Of a DNA stretch of 64,000 nt, positions 16,449 through 25,228 are shown in pieces; position 1 is the stretch's first letter, and the number at the start of each line of letters is the position of its first letter. The DNA is taken from positions 1 to 64,000 of the forward strand of contig NZ_JASCTH010000001.1 in the NCBI RefSeq assembly GCF_030009775.1. The letters run 5' to 3'. The notes under the pieces were generated by a model. The model worked only from the letters and a program-made list of their open reading frames with translations, made no database searches and was not told the origin of the DNA. Source of the stretch: Actinoplanes sandaracinus. GTDB lineage: Bacteria; Actinomycetota; Actinomycetes; Mycobacteriales; Micromonosporaceae. The position numbers and the translations under genes were made by a program.

Positions 16449-17657
16449 TCACGGGTGAGACTCCTTGGAGCGGGCTATCGCGGCGTCGATGATCTGATCG
16501 CCGGCGCCGGGATAGGGCTGACCAGGCGCCGCGTCCGGCGAGACCGCACGCTGCTCGGCGTCGATACCGGGCCGGGCGGCGGCCAGGTTGGCGGTCATCC
16601 GGGCGGCATCCACCCGCAGTCCGGCCAGCAGTTCGGCGGTCTGCGCGCCGGCCGTCACCGTGCGGCGGGCCAGCGTGCGCAGCGTCGCCCACTCGACGTG
16701 CCAGCCGCCGTCGGGGCGTTCGTCGACGGCGGCGGCCGCTCCCGCGTGCACGGTCGCGGCCAGCGACGGCGCGGCCAGGGCGGCCCGGCGCACCAGGATC
16801 GACAGGACCGGGTTCTGCTTGTTCGGCATCGCCGACGAGCCGCCCCGTCCGGCGACCGCGCCCTCGGACAGCTCGTGAATCTCGGGGCGAGCCCCGACGA
16901 GCACGTCGTTGGCGATCCGGCCCCAGGCGTCGGTGCAGGTCACCAGGGCGTCGGCGATCCCGGTCAGCGGGGCCCGGGCGGTGTGCCAGGGGTCGCGGAC
17001 CGGCAGGTCCAGGGTGGCGGCGGTGGTCTCGATCAGATCCCGGGCCACGGACACCGAACCGGCGAGGGCCACCGGCGCGGCCAGGCTGCCGGCCGCGCCG
17101 CCGACCTGTGCCGGCAGGTCCGCGGCGGCGGCGAGACGGTCGCGGGCGTCCAGCACGCCGGTGAGCCAGCCGGCGGCTTTGAGACCGAAAGTGATCGGCA
17201 CGGCGTGTTGCGTCAGCGTGCGGCCCGGCATCCACGTCGCCCGGTGCCGGTCAGCGAGCCGGGCCAGGGCCGCCGCTTGTGCGGACAGGTCGTCGCGGAT
17301 CCGGGCGGCAGCGTCCCGCAGGCACAGGACCAGGCCGGTGTCGATGACGTCCTGACTGGTCAAGCCTTTGTGCAGCCATGCCGCGGCGGCCGGGTTACGG
17401 GGCTCGAGACGTTCGCGCAGCAGCGCGAGCAGCGGGATGAGCGGGTTACCGCCGGACTCGGCGCCGGCCGCCACGATCGGCACGTCGCCGGGACCGATCA
17501 GGCCGGACAGGTCGTCGCGGGCGCCGGAGCCGGCGATGCCGTGCCGCACGAGCGCGCCCAGCCAGGCGGCCTCCATCCGGACCATCGCCGCCAGGACGGT
17601 GGCGTCGGTGAACAGGTCACCGGCACGATCGTCGCCGGGCCACAGCAGATCGCTCAC
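16449..17657 (-). CDS. pcaB: 3-carboxy-cis,cis-muconate cycloisomerase
   Basis: 402 residues of the aspartase/fumarase superfamily. The signature GSSAMPNKQNP is at 273-283, and an earlier active-site segment HKGLTSQDVIDTG is near 96-108. It converts 3-carboxymuconate, made by PcaHG, to 4-carboxymuconolactone. It lies 91 bases downstream of pcaG and upstream of pcaL in the same operon. Family members are usually ~450 residues long; this one is a little short at the C-terminus. Confidence 0.93.
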   Translation of the reverse strand: MSDLLWPGDDRAGDLFTDATVLAAMVRMEAAWLGALVRHGIAGSGARDDLSGLIGPGDVPIVAAGAESGGNPLIPLLALLRERLEPRNPAAAAWLHKGLTSQDVIDTGLVLCLRDAAARIRDDLSAQAAALARLADRHRATWMPGRTLTQHAVPITFGLKAAGWLTGVLDARDRLAAAADLPAQVGGAAGSLAAPVALAGSVSVARDLIETTAATLDLPVRDPWHTARAPLTGIADALVTCTDAWGRIANDVLVGARPEIHELSEGAVAGRGGSSAMPNKQNPVLSILVRRAALAAPSLAATVHAGAAAAVDERPDGGWHVEWATLRTLARRTVTAGAQTAELLAGLRVDAARMTANLAAARPGIDAEQRAVSPDAAPGQPYPGAGDQIIDAAIARSKESHP

Positions 17658-17748
17658 GGCGTACCCTCGAGGCCGGATGCCCGGCCACCGGCGACCCGGT
17701 GGCCGCGGCGCCCGCCGTGCCCCGCCACCACCCGGCGAGATCTTCGGG

Positions 17749-18312
17749 TCAGGCCCATGCGTCGCGGACGCGGGGGTAGGTGAGGAAGACCGTCTCGCCG
17801 TCGCCCTGCAGACGCACGTCGAAGACGAGGCCGTCGGGCTCGCGGGTGGCGATCAGCGTGCCGCGGCGGTCCGGGCCGACCGCGCTCAGCAGCGCGTCCG
17901 CGGCCAGCGCGCCGTCGTCGCCGGGCAGGTAGGCGCGGGTGAACAGCCGGTCCATCAGGCCGCGCGCGAAGACGGTGACCGCGAAGAACGGGGCCTTGCC
18001 GGGTTCGGTGGCGCCGGGTTCGAGGGTGGTGAACTGGTAGTGACCGTCCGGTTCGGTGGCGGCGCGGCCCCAGCCGGTGAAGGTCCAGCCGTCGCGGCGC
18101 AGCGAGCCCGGCTGGCGCGGGATGTGGCCCTGCGGGTCGGCCTGCCAGATCTCCAGGACCGCGTCGGGCACCGGGGCGCCGTCGCCGTCGTAGACGTGGC
18201 CGTGCAGCCGGACCGCCCGTGGGTGACCGGGCACCACCAGCTCGTTCATGCCGGGATATTCCAGGCCCAGGTGGAAGAAGGGGCCGACGGTCTGGCCGGG
18301 AACCGCGCTCAT
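17749..18312 (-). CDS. pcaG: Protocatechuate 3,4-dioxygenase, alpha subunit
   Basis: 187 residues of the intradiol dioxygenase fold: VPGQTVGPFFHLGL at the start, then a beta-sandwich with HGHVYDGDGAPVPDAVLEIWQADPQG, YQFTTLEPG and VTVFARGLMDRLFTRAYLP. It lacks the Tyr/His iron ligand set, as expected for the alpha chain, which supports the catalytic beta chain. Its ATG overlaps the pcaH stop (ATGA), so the subunits are translated together. Confidence 0.94.
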   Translation of the reverse strand: MSAVPGQTVGPFFHLGLEYPGMNELVVPGHPRAVRLHGHVYDGDGAPVPDAVLEIWQADPQGHIPRQPGSLRRDGWTFTGWGRAATEPDGHYQFTTLEPGATEPGKAPFFAVTVFARGLMDRLFTRAYLPGDDGALAADALLSAVGPDRRGTLIATREPDGLVFDVRLQGDGETVFLTYPRVRDAWA

Positions 18313-19070
18313 GCGTCTTCCTCAACGTCGGAAACGGGAACGTCTGATTCGAGCGGAGTGCGGTGGGTGCCGGTGAGCACGATGTCCCAACGGTAGCCGG
18401 TGCTCCACTCCGGGGTGGTCAGGTCGTGGTCGTACTGGGCGATCAGCAGGTCCCGCGCTTTCGGGTCGGTGATCGACTGATAGATCGGGTCCAGGGAGAA
18501 GAGCGGGTCGCCCGGGAAGTACATCTGGGTGACCACCCGCTGGGTGAACTCGCTGCCGAAGATCGAGAAGTGGATGTGCGCCGGCCGCCACGCGTTGACG
18601 TGGTTGCGCCACGGATAGGGGCCGGGCTTGATGGTCTGGAACCGGTACGACCCGTCCGGACCGGTCAGCATCCGCCCGACGCCGGTGAAGTTCGGGTCGT
18701 GCGGGGCCGGGTGCTGGTCCCGCTGGTGCCGGTACCGGCCGGCCGCGTTCGCCTGCCACACCTCGACGAGCTGGTTCGCCGCCGGGCGGCCGTCGCCGTC
18801 GAGGACCCGGCCGGAGACCACGATGCGCTCGCCGATCGGGATGCCGGCGTGCTGGATGGTCAGGTCGGCCTCGTCGTCGGCGACGTCGCGGTGCCCGAAC
18901 GCGGGCGCCCACAGCTCCACCGCCTCCGGGTCGATCAGCTGCGCCGGCTGCTTGGGGTGCCGCAGAATGCTACTGCGGTACGGCGGGTAGTCGAGCTTCG
19001 GCTGTGGACCGCCCGGCCGCTGGGCCGCCGCCTCGATCTCGGTGTTGATGTCAGCTTGTGACAGCTCCAT
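18309..19070 (-). CDS. pcaH: Protocatechuate 3,4-dioxygenase, beta subunit (catalytic)
   Basis: 253 residues from MELSQADINTEIE at 19070, chosen because GGAG lies seven bases before it; the frame is open much further upstream across the divergent regulator. Iron-site features: GRYRHQRDQ and GPYPWRNH (Tyr ligands) and RPAHIHFSIFG (His-x-His ligands). With PcaG it cleaves protocatechuate to 3-carboxy-cis,cis-muconate. First gene of the pca operon, divergent from the IclR regulator with a perfect palindrome between them. Confidence 0.94.
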   Translation of the reverse strand: MELSQADINTEIEAAAQRPGGPQPKLDYPPYRSSILRHPKQPAQLIDPEAVELWAPAFGHRDVADDEADLTIQHAGIPIGERIVVSGRVLDGDGRPAANQLVEVWQANAAGRYRHQRDQHPAPHDPNFTGVGRMLTGPDGSYRFQTIKPGPYPWRNHVNAWRPAHIHFSIFGSEFTQRVVTQMYFPGDPLFSLDPIYQSITDPKARDLLIAQYDHDLTTPEWSTGYRWDIVLTGTHRTPLESDVPVSDVEEDA

Positions 19071-19120
19071 GTTCACGCTCCGGACGCTAGGCGGAATCGC
19101 TCGCCTCGGCGATAATCCTC

Positions 19121-19135
19121 TTCCACTGAGTGGAA
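19121..19135. promoter_or_regulatory. Palindromic operator between pcaH and the IclR regulator
   Basis: TTCCACTGAGTGGAA, a perfect 7-base inverted repeat about one central G, lies 51 bases upstream of pcaH and directly over the translation start region of the regulator. A near copy precedes pobA at 19877. The position fits an autoregulated IclR-type site controlling both directions. Confidence 0.7.
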
Positions 19136-19136
19136 G

Positions 19137-19895
19137 GTGCCAGAAGTGGGCGACAGTGTCACCTCCCGCGCGCTCGCCCTTCTCGGGGCCTTCGACGGCG
19201 AGAACCGCAGCCTCTGCCTGACCGAGCTCGCCCGCCGCGCCGGGATTCCGCTGGCCACCGCGCACCGGCTGGTCGGCGAGTTGCACCGGTGGGGCGCGCT
19301 GGCCCGCGAGCCGGGCGGTGACTACGTGATCGGCCGCCGGATCTGGCAACTCGGGCTCCTGGCGCCGGTGCAGAGCGGGCTGACCCAGGCCGCCTCCCCG
19401 TTCCTGCACGACCTGTACGGGACGACTCTGGCCACGGTGCACCTCGCCGTGCGGGACGGCCTGGAGGTTCTCTACGTGGAACGGCTGGCCGGGCACGTGT
19501 CGGTGCCGGTGGTCAGCCGGGTCGGATCACGACTGCCGATGCACGCCACCGGGGTCGGGAAGGTGCTGCTCGCCTACGCCCCCGAGGAGGTACGCCTGGA
19601 GGTGCTGCAGAACCTGACCAGGATCACCGCCTACACCGTCACCCAGCCCGCCCGCCTGCTCGACCAGCTGCGCCGGGTCCGGGCCGAGGGCTACGCCACC
19701 ACCGGCGAGGAGATGAGCCTCGGCGCCTGCTCGGTGGCGGTGCCGGTGCGCAACGGCGAGACCGTGGTGGCGGCCCTCGGCATGGTGGTGCCCGATCTGC
19801 GCCGGCAACTGCCCCGGCTGGTGTCGGCGCTGCAGGTGGCGGCGCACGGGATCAGCCGCACCCTTGCCGGCCCGGCTTCCGTTGAGTGGAAATGA
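19137..19895 (+). CDS. IclR-family regulator of protocatechuate / 4-hydroxybenzoate genes
   Basis: About 252 residues from GTG 19137 (GTG 19146 is also possible). Residues ~8-65 form a winged HTH (SVTSRALALLGAFDGENRSLCLTELARRAGIPLATAHRLVGELHRWG). The rest is the IclR effector domain with HLAVRDGLEVLYVERL and GSRLPMHATGVGKVLLA. It is divergent from pcaHGBL and 40 bases ahead of pobA, so it should sense protocatechuate or a related aromatic acid. PcaU/PcaR/PobR-like by context; activator or repressor cannot be decided from sequence. Confidence 0.9.
   Translation: MPEVGDSVTSRALALLGAFDGENRSLCLTELARRAGIPLATAHRLVGELHRWGALAREPGGDYVIGRRIWQLGLLAPVQSGLTQAASPFLHDLYGTTLATVHLAVRDGLEVLYVERLAGHVSVPVVSRVGSRLPMHATGVGKVLLAYAPEEVRLEVLQNLTRITAYTVTQPARLLDQLRRVRAEGYATTGEEMSLGACSVAVPVRNGETVVAALGMVVPDLRRQLPRLVSALQVAAHGISRTLAGPASVEWK
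19877..19891. promoter_or_regulatory. Second copy of the IclR-type palindrome, ahead of pobA
   Basis: TTCCGTTGAGTGGAA matches the palindrome at 19121 at 13 of 15 positions. It overlaps the last codons of the regulator gene and lies 45 bases before the pobA start. Confidence 0.65.
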
Positions 19896-19935
19896 GGTCT
19901 TGCTACCGGACGGCCTCCATGAGGACGCTGAGGGC

Positions 19936-21102
19936 ATGCGTACCCAGGTCGCCATCATCGGCGCCGGCCCCGCCGGCCTGCTTCTCTCCCATCTGCTCGC
20001 TCAGGGCGGGGTGTCCTCGGTCGTCATCGAGACCCGCTCCGAGGAGTACGTCGCGGCCCGCATCCGCGCCGGCATCCTGGAACACTCCAGCGTCGAACTG
20101 CTCGAGTCGGCCGGGCTGGGGGCGCGGCTGCGGGCCGAGGGCGACCAGCACCGGGGGATCTACCTGCAGTGGCCGGGCGAACGGCACCACCTCGACTTCG
20201 TGGATCTGACCGGTCGCAGCGTGTGGGTCTACGGTCAGACCGAGGTGCAGAAGGACCTGGTCGTGGCCCGGAAGGCGGACGACCAGGAGATCCACTACCA
20301 GGTCTCCGATGTGGCGCTGCACTCCCTGGAAGACCGGCCCTACGTCACTTTCACCGACGAGTCCGGGCATGCCCGGCGTCTCGACGCCGACTTCGTCGCC
20401 GGGTGCGACGGCTCCTTCGGCCCGAGCCGCGCGGCCGTGCCCGCGGCCCAGACCTACGAGAAGGTCTACCCGTACTCCTGGTTCGGGATCCTCGCCGACG
20501 TCGCCCCGTCCACCGATGAGCTGATCTACGCCTGGCATCCGGACGGTTTCGCCCTGCACTCGATGCGCTCGGCCACCGTCAGCCGCCTCTACCTGCAGGT
20601 CCCGAACGGCACCGATCCGCAGTCGTGGTCCGACGACCGGATCTGGGAGGAACTGTCCACCCGGCTCGGGCACGGGCAGAACGGCTGGAAACTCACCCCC
20701 GGCCCGATCACCGACAAGAGCGTCCTGCCGATGCGCAGTCACGTGCGGACGCCCATGCGGCACGGCAACCTGTTCCTCGCCGGCGACGCCGCCCACATCG
20801 TCCCGCCCACCGGCGCCAAAGGCCTCAACCTGGCGATCGCCGACGTGGCGCTGCTCAGCAAGGCGCTGGTCGCCTCCATCGCCGACCGGAACGACACACT
20901 CGCCGACCGCTACTCCGACGACGCACAGCGCCGGGTCTGGCGGTGCACCCACTTCTCCTGGTGGATGACGACGATGCTGCACACCTCCGGCGACCCGTTC
21001 GACGCGCAGTTGCAGCTCTCCCAACTACGCTGGGTCGCCGGCAGCCGGGCGGGCGCCACCGGGCTCGCCGAGAACTACGCCGGCCTGCCCATCGGCTACT
21101 AG
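19936..21102 (+). CDS. pobA: 4-hydroxybenzoate 3-monooxygenase
   Basis: 388 residues from MRTQVAIIGAGPAGLL at 19936. Class A flavoprotein hydroxylase: the GAGPAG dinucleotide fold at ~9-14, the substrate-pocket region in the middle (YPYSWFGILADVAP), and the second FAD motif FLAGDAAHIVPPTGAKGLNLAIADV near 278-302. It hydroxylates 4-hydroxybenzoate to protocatechuate with NAD(P)H and oxygen, feeding the pca operon. Length and motifs match the PobA family. The 3' end overlaps the convergent holin-like gene by 78 bases. Confidence 0.93.
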   Translation: MRTQVAIIGAGPAGLLLSHLLAQGGVSSVVIETRSEEYVAARIRAGILEHSSVELLESAGLGARLRAEGDQHRGIYLQWPGERHHLDFVDLTGRSVWVYGQTEVQKDLVVARKADDQEIHYQVSDVALHSLEDRPYVTFTDESGHARRLDADFVAGCDGSFGPSRAAVPAAQTYEKVYPYSWFGILADVAPSTDELIYAWHPDGFALHSMRSATVSRLYLQVPNGTDPQSWSDDRIWEELSTRLGHGQNGWKLTPGPITDKSVLPMRSHVRTPMRHGNLFLAGDAAHIVPPTGAKGLNLAIADVALLSKALVASIADRNDTLADRYSDDAQRRVWRCTHFSWWMTTMLHTSGDPFDAQLQLSQLRWVAGSRAGATGLAENYAGLPIGY

Positions 21103-21621
21103 CCCGTCGGGCGGGCCGGTCGCCTCGATCGTCGGAGGCGGCGGCGCATGGTCGACGGCCTCCCGATAGGTGCCGGTCGGCAGCGTGGACGGGCTGGCGC
21201 CGGGCGGCACCTGCCCGTTCGGCGCCGCCGGCTCCCGGGCCAGCAGTCCCTTGGCCAACGACGCCCCGGTGGCCAGGAAAGCGACGTTGAAGGCGCTCTC
21301 CCAGTCGAACGTGGTGATGTCGAAGACGCCCGCCACCATCGAACCGGACAGCGACGCCAGGAACGTCTTCGCCAGCCGGGTCAGCAGGTCGGGCCAGAAC
21401 GCCAGGTTGGTCTGCTTGGAGAGGTACTGCACGGCGGTGAGGACCACCGAGGAGAGGAACGCGCTGACGGCCAAGGTCAGCGAGTACTTCCACGGCAGGT
21501 CGATGACCGAGCCGACGCCGCCGGCCAGCAGCGTCGCGACGAACACCTGCCCGGCCGACCAGCCGGCCCGCTCCACGAAGTCCAGAACGACCGCACGCCA
21601 CTTGGGAACGACCTGAGTCAC
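21025..21621 (-). CDS. Holin-like small membrane protein
   Basis: 198 residues. The first ~110 residues have an amphipathic start (WRAVVLDFVERAGWSAGQVFVATLLAGG) and about three hydrophobic segments resembling r1t-type phage holins often found singly in actinomycete genomes. The remainder is a Pro/Gly-rich soluble tail. Its last 78 bases overlap the end of pobA on the other strand, so either the tail is dispensable or the two coding ends constrain each other. No endolysin or other phage gene is nearby. Confidence 0.55.
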   Translation of the reverse strand: MTQVVPKWRAVVLDFVERAGWSAGQVFVATLLAGGVGSVIDLPWKYSLTLAVSAFLSSVVLTAVQYLSKQTNLAFWPDLLTRLAKTFLASLSGSMVAGVFDITTFDWESAFNVAFLATGASLAKGLLAREPAAPNGQVPPGASPSTLPTGTYREAVDHAPPPPTIEATGPPDGLVADGQAGVVLGEPGGARPAAGDPA

Positions 21622-22412
21622 CCGGTCGACGTTCCCCTCTCCGGAGATCGACGAACATCAGCCGAACGGATCAGTTCCCGGATCGCGTCCCCGATCCCCG
21701 CCGGCACCGTGCGGCGCCGGCACAGCCACTCGAAGGTGAACCGGGCCGCGGCCACGTTCCCGCCGTAACCGGGCACCATCGAGGCCAGCGGCAGCACCTC
21801 CACCGGATAGGCCCGCTCCACCCGCCGGGCCGGCTCGAACGCGTCCCGGTACGGCGGCTCCCCACCGCCGAGCCGCAGCAGCGCGATCGCCCCGTCCACC
21901 GCACGGCCCTGAATCAGCCGGACCGCCGACAGCCGCTCCCCGCGCAACTCCCGGTGCAGCCCGATGTAGAGACTGACCAGCGCGTCGTTCAGGTGGAACT
22001 CCTCGGTGTCGAACGGCGGCCGCGGCACCGGCGGCCCAGTGTGCGCCAGATCCACCGGCGCGCCCGGCCGCCGCCACACCACCCGCGCCCCGGAGAACGG
22101 CACCCGCGACAGCTCTCCGGCGGTCAGCACCAGGTACTCGACGAAGACGCCGTCGGCGTACAGCGCCTTGCGCCCGCTCCGATGATGAGCGAACCGGTAG
22201 GTCACCGGCGCCGGCGCCTCCAGCCAGTCCACCCGGTCCAGGTAACGCCACTTCGCCCCCTCGTCGACGATCACGAAGAAGTCCAGGTCGGAATGCTCGT
22301 CCAGGCGGGCCGGCTGGGCGCCGCACGAACCCAGGCCCAGCAACGCGACCGTGTCGTCCCGGGCCGCCAGAACGGCGGCGATCTCATCGAGCCTGCGCAG
22401 CACCGGTTGCAT
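21618..22412 (-). CDS. Nucleotidyltransferase-domain protein
   Basis: 264 residues from MQPVLRRLDE at 22412; an in-frame ATG at 22445 is also possible. The motif GLGSCGAQPARLDEHSDLDFFVIV is the Gly-Ser...Asp-x-Asp metal site of pol-beta-like nucleotidyltransferases. The rest resembles aminoglycoside-type (ANT) enzymes with a helical C-terminal half. It could modify a drug or another small molecule, with no substrate evidence here. Its stop overlaps the start of the holin-like gene (ATGA). Confidence 0.75.
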   Translation of the reverse strand: MQPVLRRLDEIAAVLAARDDTVALLGLGSCGAQPARLDEHSDLDFFVIVDEGAKWRYLDRVDWLEAPAPVTYRFAHHRSGRKALYADGVFVEYLVLTAGELSRVPFSGARVVWRRPGAPVDLAHTGPPVPRPPFDTEEFHLNDALVSLYIGLHRELRGERLSAVRLIQGRAVDGAIALLRLGGGEPPYRDAFEPARRVERAYPVEVLPLASMVPGYGGNVAAARFTFEWLCRRRTVPAGIGDAIRELIRSADVRRSPERGTSTG

Positions 22413-22649
22413 TCGCACCTCACAAGAGAAACGGTGAACCCACAAGGAGCATCACCGATTCCGCACGCCGGCCCAACCCCCTGCACGTTCCCCTCGCTCA
22501 CGGCGGCGTCGAAACCGTTTCTCCGGTACGCCTTCTCGCCCGTCACCAACCGCAGGGCCGGCCGTCACCGGACCTCCGGTTCCCAGGCCGTCCCCTCCGT
22601 GACCACCCGTCGCCGCCGCCGGTGCCGGGGGCATGCGACGATCGGCCGG

Positions 22650-23246
22650 ATGAGCAGCGTCCATGTCGTCTACGCCCACCCCTCGCCGGAAGGCTTCACC
22701 CGGGAGGTGCTCGACGCGTTCCTGGGCGGGCTCACGTCGTACACGCTGACGGATCTCTACGCGACCGGCTTCGAGGCCGCGATGTCACCCGCCGAGTACA
22801 GCCGCCCCGCCGCCGGCCCGGTCCCCGGCGACGTCGCCGCCGAACAGACGCGACTGGACGCCGCCGACGTGTGGGCGTTCATCTATCCGGTGTGGTGGGC
22901 GGACTGTCCGGCGATACTCAAGGGCTGGTTCGACCGGGTGTGGACGGCCGGGTGGGCGTACAAGCCGATGCGGTTGCGGGTGGCGCGGCGGGCGATCGTG
23001 CTCTGCACGGCCGGCTACCCGGTCGCCGATCTGGAGGCGTCCGGCGTGCACCGGGCCATGCGCACGACGATGCTCACCGACCGGATCGGCGCCCGCGCCG
23101 AGTCCTCCGACTTCGTCGTGCTGGGCGGCGCGGTCCTGCGCGATGCGGATCCGGCGGGGTGGGCCGCCCTCAAGGCCACCCACCTGCGCCGCGCCACCGA
23201 ACTGGCCCGCTCCACCGCCCGGCCCGGCCACACGAACAGCACCTGA
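22650..23246 (+). CDS. NAD(P)H-dependent flavodoxin-fold oxidoreductase
   Basis: 198 residues. The flavodoxin-like fold is shown by VHVVYAHPSPEGFTREVLDAF at the start (FMN phosphate loop) and IYPVWWADCPAILKGWFDRVWTAGWAY in the middle, the signature of the quinone reductase/KefF/MdaB group. It likely reduces quinones or similar acceptors by two electrons. It is monocistronic, with a terminator between it and the convergent response-regulator gene. Confidence 0.85.
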   Translation: MSSVHVVYAHPSPEGFTREVLDAFLGGLTSYTLTDLYATGFEAAMSPAEYSRPAAGPVPGDVAAEQTRLDAADVWAFIYPVWWADCPAILKGWFDRVWTAGWAYKPMRLRVARRAIVLCTAGYPVADLEASGVHRAMRTTMLTDRIGARAESSDFVVLGGAVLRDADPAGWAALKATHLRRATELARSTARPGHTNST

Positions 23247-23278
23247 CCGAACCGGCACCGAGGGCGGGCGTCGACAGC

Positions 23279-23305
23279 AGCCCGGGCCGAATCCGGACCC
23301 GGGCT
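23279..23305. terminator. Hairpin between two convergent genes
   Basis: Arms AGCCCGGG (23279-23286) and CCCGGGCT (23298-23305), perfect over eight bases with an 11-base loop, followed by CTTGTG. It can serve the oxidoreductase gene and, from the other side, the two-component operon. Confidence 0.65.
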
Positions 23306-23331
23306 CTTGTGGGGTGGATGGGGTTGGGCGG

Positions 23332-23982
23332 TCAGGTGGAGATCAGGCCGGCCTCTCGGGCGAGCAGCCCGGCCTGGGTGCGGTTGGCGCAGTCCAGCTT
23401 CACCAGCAACCGTGACACGTGGCCCTTGACCGTGGCCTCGGTGAGGCTGAGCCGCGCCCCGATGCCGGCGTTCGGCAGCCCCTCGCCGAGGCAGGTCAGG
23501 ACGTCGATCTCGCGCTGCGTCAGTTCGCCCAGCAACTGCCGTGCCCGGCGCCGGCCCACCTCCTCCCGGCCCGCGGCGGCCACCAGTCCTCGGGTGGCTT
23601 CCGGGGAGAGGACCGTGTGACCGTCGGCGGCGACGCGGATCAGACCGGTGAGGTCCTCCGGCCGGGTCGACTTGATCAGGAATCCGGCGGCGCCGGCCCG
23701 CAGTGCCCGCAGCACGTACTCGTCGGCGTCGAAGGTGGTCAGCACCACCACCACCGGGCGGTGTGTCAGCCGGGCGATCCGGCCGAGCGCGGTGAGCCCG
23801 TCGACTCCGGGCATCCGCAGGTCGAGCAGCACCACGTCCGGCCGGTGGCGGATGACCGCCTCCACCGCCGCCGCTCCGTCGAACGCCTCGTCGACGACCC
23901 GGATGTCGTCGGCCGCGCTCAGGATGGTCCGCAGATGGGCGCAGACCATCGGCTCGTCGTCGACCACCACGACGCGGATCAC
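23332..23982 (-). CDS. LuxR/NarL-type response regulator
   Basis: 216 residues from GTG 23982 (VIRVVVVDDEPMV). This start is chosen because it overlaps the kinase stop as GTGA. The receiver domain has the DDE acidic patch and the phospho-acceptor Asp in VVLLDLRMPG. The C-terminal LuxR HTH reads LTQREIDVLTCLGEGLPNAGIGARLSLTEATVKGHVSRLL. Partner of the kinase upstream. The likely target is the divergent DUF418 gene, or its own promoter, through an inverted repeat at 25229-25271. Confidence 0.92.
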   Translation of the reverse strand: MIRVVVVDDEPMVCAHLRTILSAADDIRVVDEAFDGAAAVEAVIRHRPDVVLLDLRMPGVDGLTALGRIARLTHRPVVVVLTTFDADEYVLRALRAGAAGFLIKSTRPEDLTGLIRVAADGHTVLSPEATRGLVAAAGREEVGRRRARQLLGELTQREIDVLTCLGEGLPNAGIGARLSLTEATVKGHVSRLLVKLDCANRTQAGLLAREAGLIST

Positions 23983-25199
23983 AGGATTCCCTCCGTCGGC
24001 ACACACACCGGCAGGGTCGCTGCCACACGGTAGCCGCCGTCGGGCCGGGGGCCGGTGGTCAGCTCACCGTGGACCAGTTCCACCCGCTGCCGCAGGCCGA
24101 TCAGGCCGCTCCCGGAGCCGGCCGTGGCCAGCACCGGGTCGGACGCCCGGCGTGACCCGGTGTCGGTCACGCTCAGCCGGATCCGGTCGGCACTGTAGCC
24201 CAGTTCCACCCGCACCGCCGCGCCCGGGGCGTGTTTGCGGACGTTGGTGAGCGCCTCCTGAACGAGCCGGTACGCGGTGCGCCCGACCACCGGCGCGACC
24301 GCGACCGGGACGCCCTCCTGCACCACCTCCACCGGGACACCGACGGATCGTGACTGCTCGACGAGTTCGGACAGGTCCGGCAGCGCCACCGGGGACGGCT
24401 CCCGGTGGACCGCCCCGTCCTCGCCGGCCGGTGAACGCAGCACCCGCACCAGATCGCGCAGCTCTTCGAGGGCTTGGCAGCCGGCCGTACGGAGTTCCTC
24501 GGCGGCCTGTCGTGTGCCCTCGTCGGTGGCCGACACGCCGAGGGCTCCGGCCTGCAGCACCATCAACGTCACCCGGTGCGTCACCACGTCGTGCATCTCG
24601 CGGGCCAGCCGGGCGCGCTCCTCGGCTCGCGCCTGCACCGCCAAGAGGTGCTGTTCCCTCTCGGCACGTTCGACGCGCTCCGCCAGCGCCCGCAACAGCT
24701 TCCGGCGGCTCGCCACCCACATGCCGAGGAGGGCGGGCATCACCGTCATCACGAGCCCGAGCGTCACCACGGTGACGTGCGGCTGCCACGGCCGGACGGC
24801 CAACAGCGTGACACCGGTGACCAGAACCCAGCCGAGTCGCCGGCGGTGGCCGTACACGAGGGTGGCGTAGATCGCGTACGCGCTGCCGACGGGTGTGACG
24901 ACCCAGACCGGGTCGACGTCGACGGCCCAGATGAAGCCGGGTACGACCAGCTGCGGGATCAGTTGCAGAAGCGCCACCACGCCGATGGCCCCGAGCACCG
25001 CCTCCGGCGCCCTGCGGCGCAGGACGAGTCCGAGTTGGACGATCGCCTGCACCACCAGCAGCGCTCTGCCGTATCCGGTGTCGAGATGCCAATGACGTAT
25101 CGCCAGCCACGTGTCGGTGCCCGCCACGCTCACCGCGAGAGCGATGTCCCAGGCGATGTGGCGCCGGGAGCTTTCAGTGGGTCGCCGCATGAACAACAC
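23979..25199 (-). CDS. Sensor histidine kinase (HisKA_3 type)
   Basis: 406 residues with about four to five membrane segments in the first 150 residues and a coiled linker. The phosphoacceptor helix reads RARLAREMHDVVTHRVTLMVLQAGAL (His in EMHD). The HATPase domain carries the N box VRKHAPGA and a SGSGLIGLRQRVELVHG G box. The signal is unknown; there is no large extracytoplasmic loop, as in membrane-stress sensors of the DesK/LiaS style. First gene of the kinase-regulator pair. Confidence 0.92.
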   Translation of the reverse strand: MLFMRRPTESSRRHIAWDIALAVSVAGTDTWLAIRHWHLDTGYGRALLVVQAIVQLGLVLRRRAPEAVLGAIGVVALLQLIPQLVVPGFIWAVDVDPVWVVTPVGSAYAIYATLVYGHRRRLGWVLVTGVTLLAVRPWQPHVTVVTLGLVMTVMPALLGMWVASRRKLLRALAERVERAEREQHLLAVQARAEERARLAREMHDVVTHRVTLMVLQAGALGVSATDEGTRQAAEELRTAGCQALEELRDLVRVLRSPAGEDGAVHREPSPVALPDLSELVEQSRSVGVPVEVVQEGVPVAVAPVVGRTAYRLVQEALTNVRKHAPGAAVRVELGYSADRIRLSVTDTGSRRASDPVLATAGSGSGLIGLRQRVELVHGELTTGPRPDGGYRVAATLPVCVPTEGIL

Positions 25200-25228
25200 G
25201 GTAACGACACCGCCGCACGCCCTGTCCC

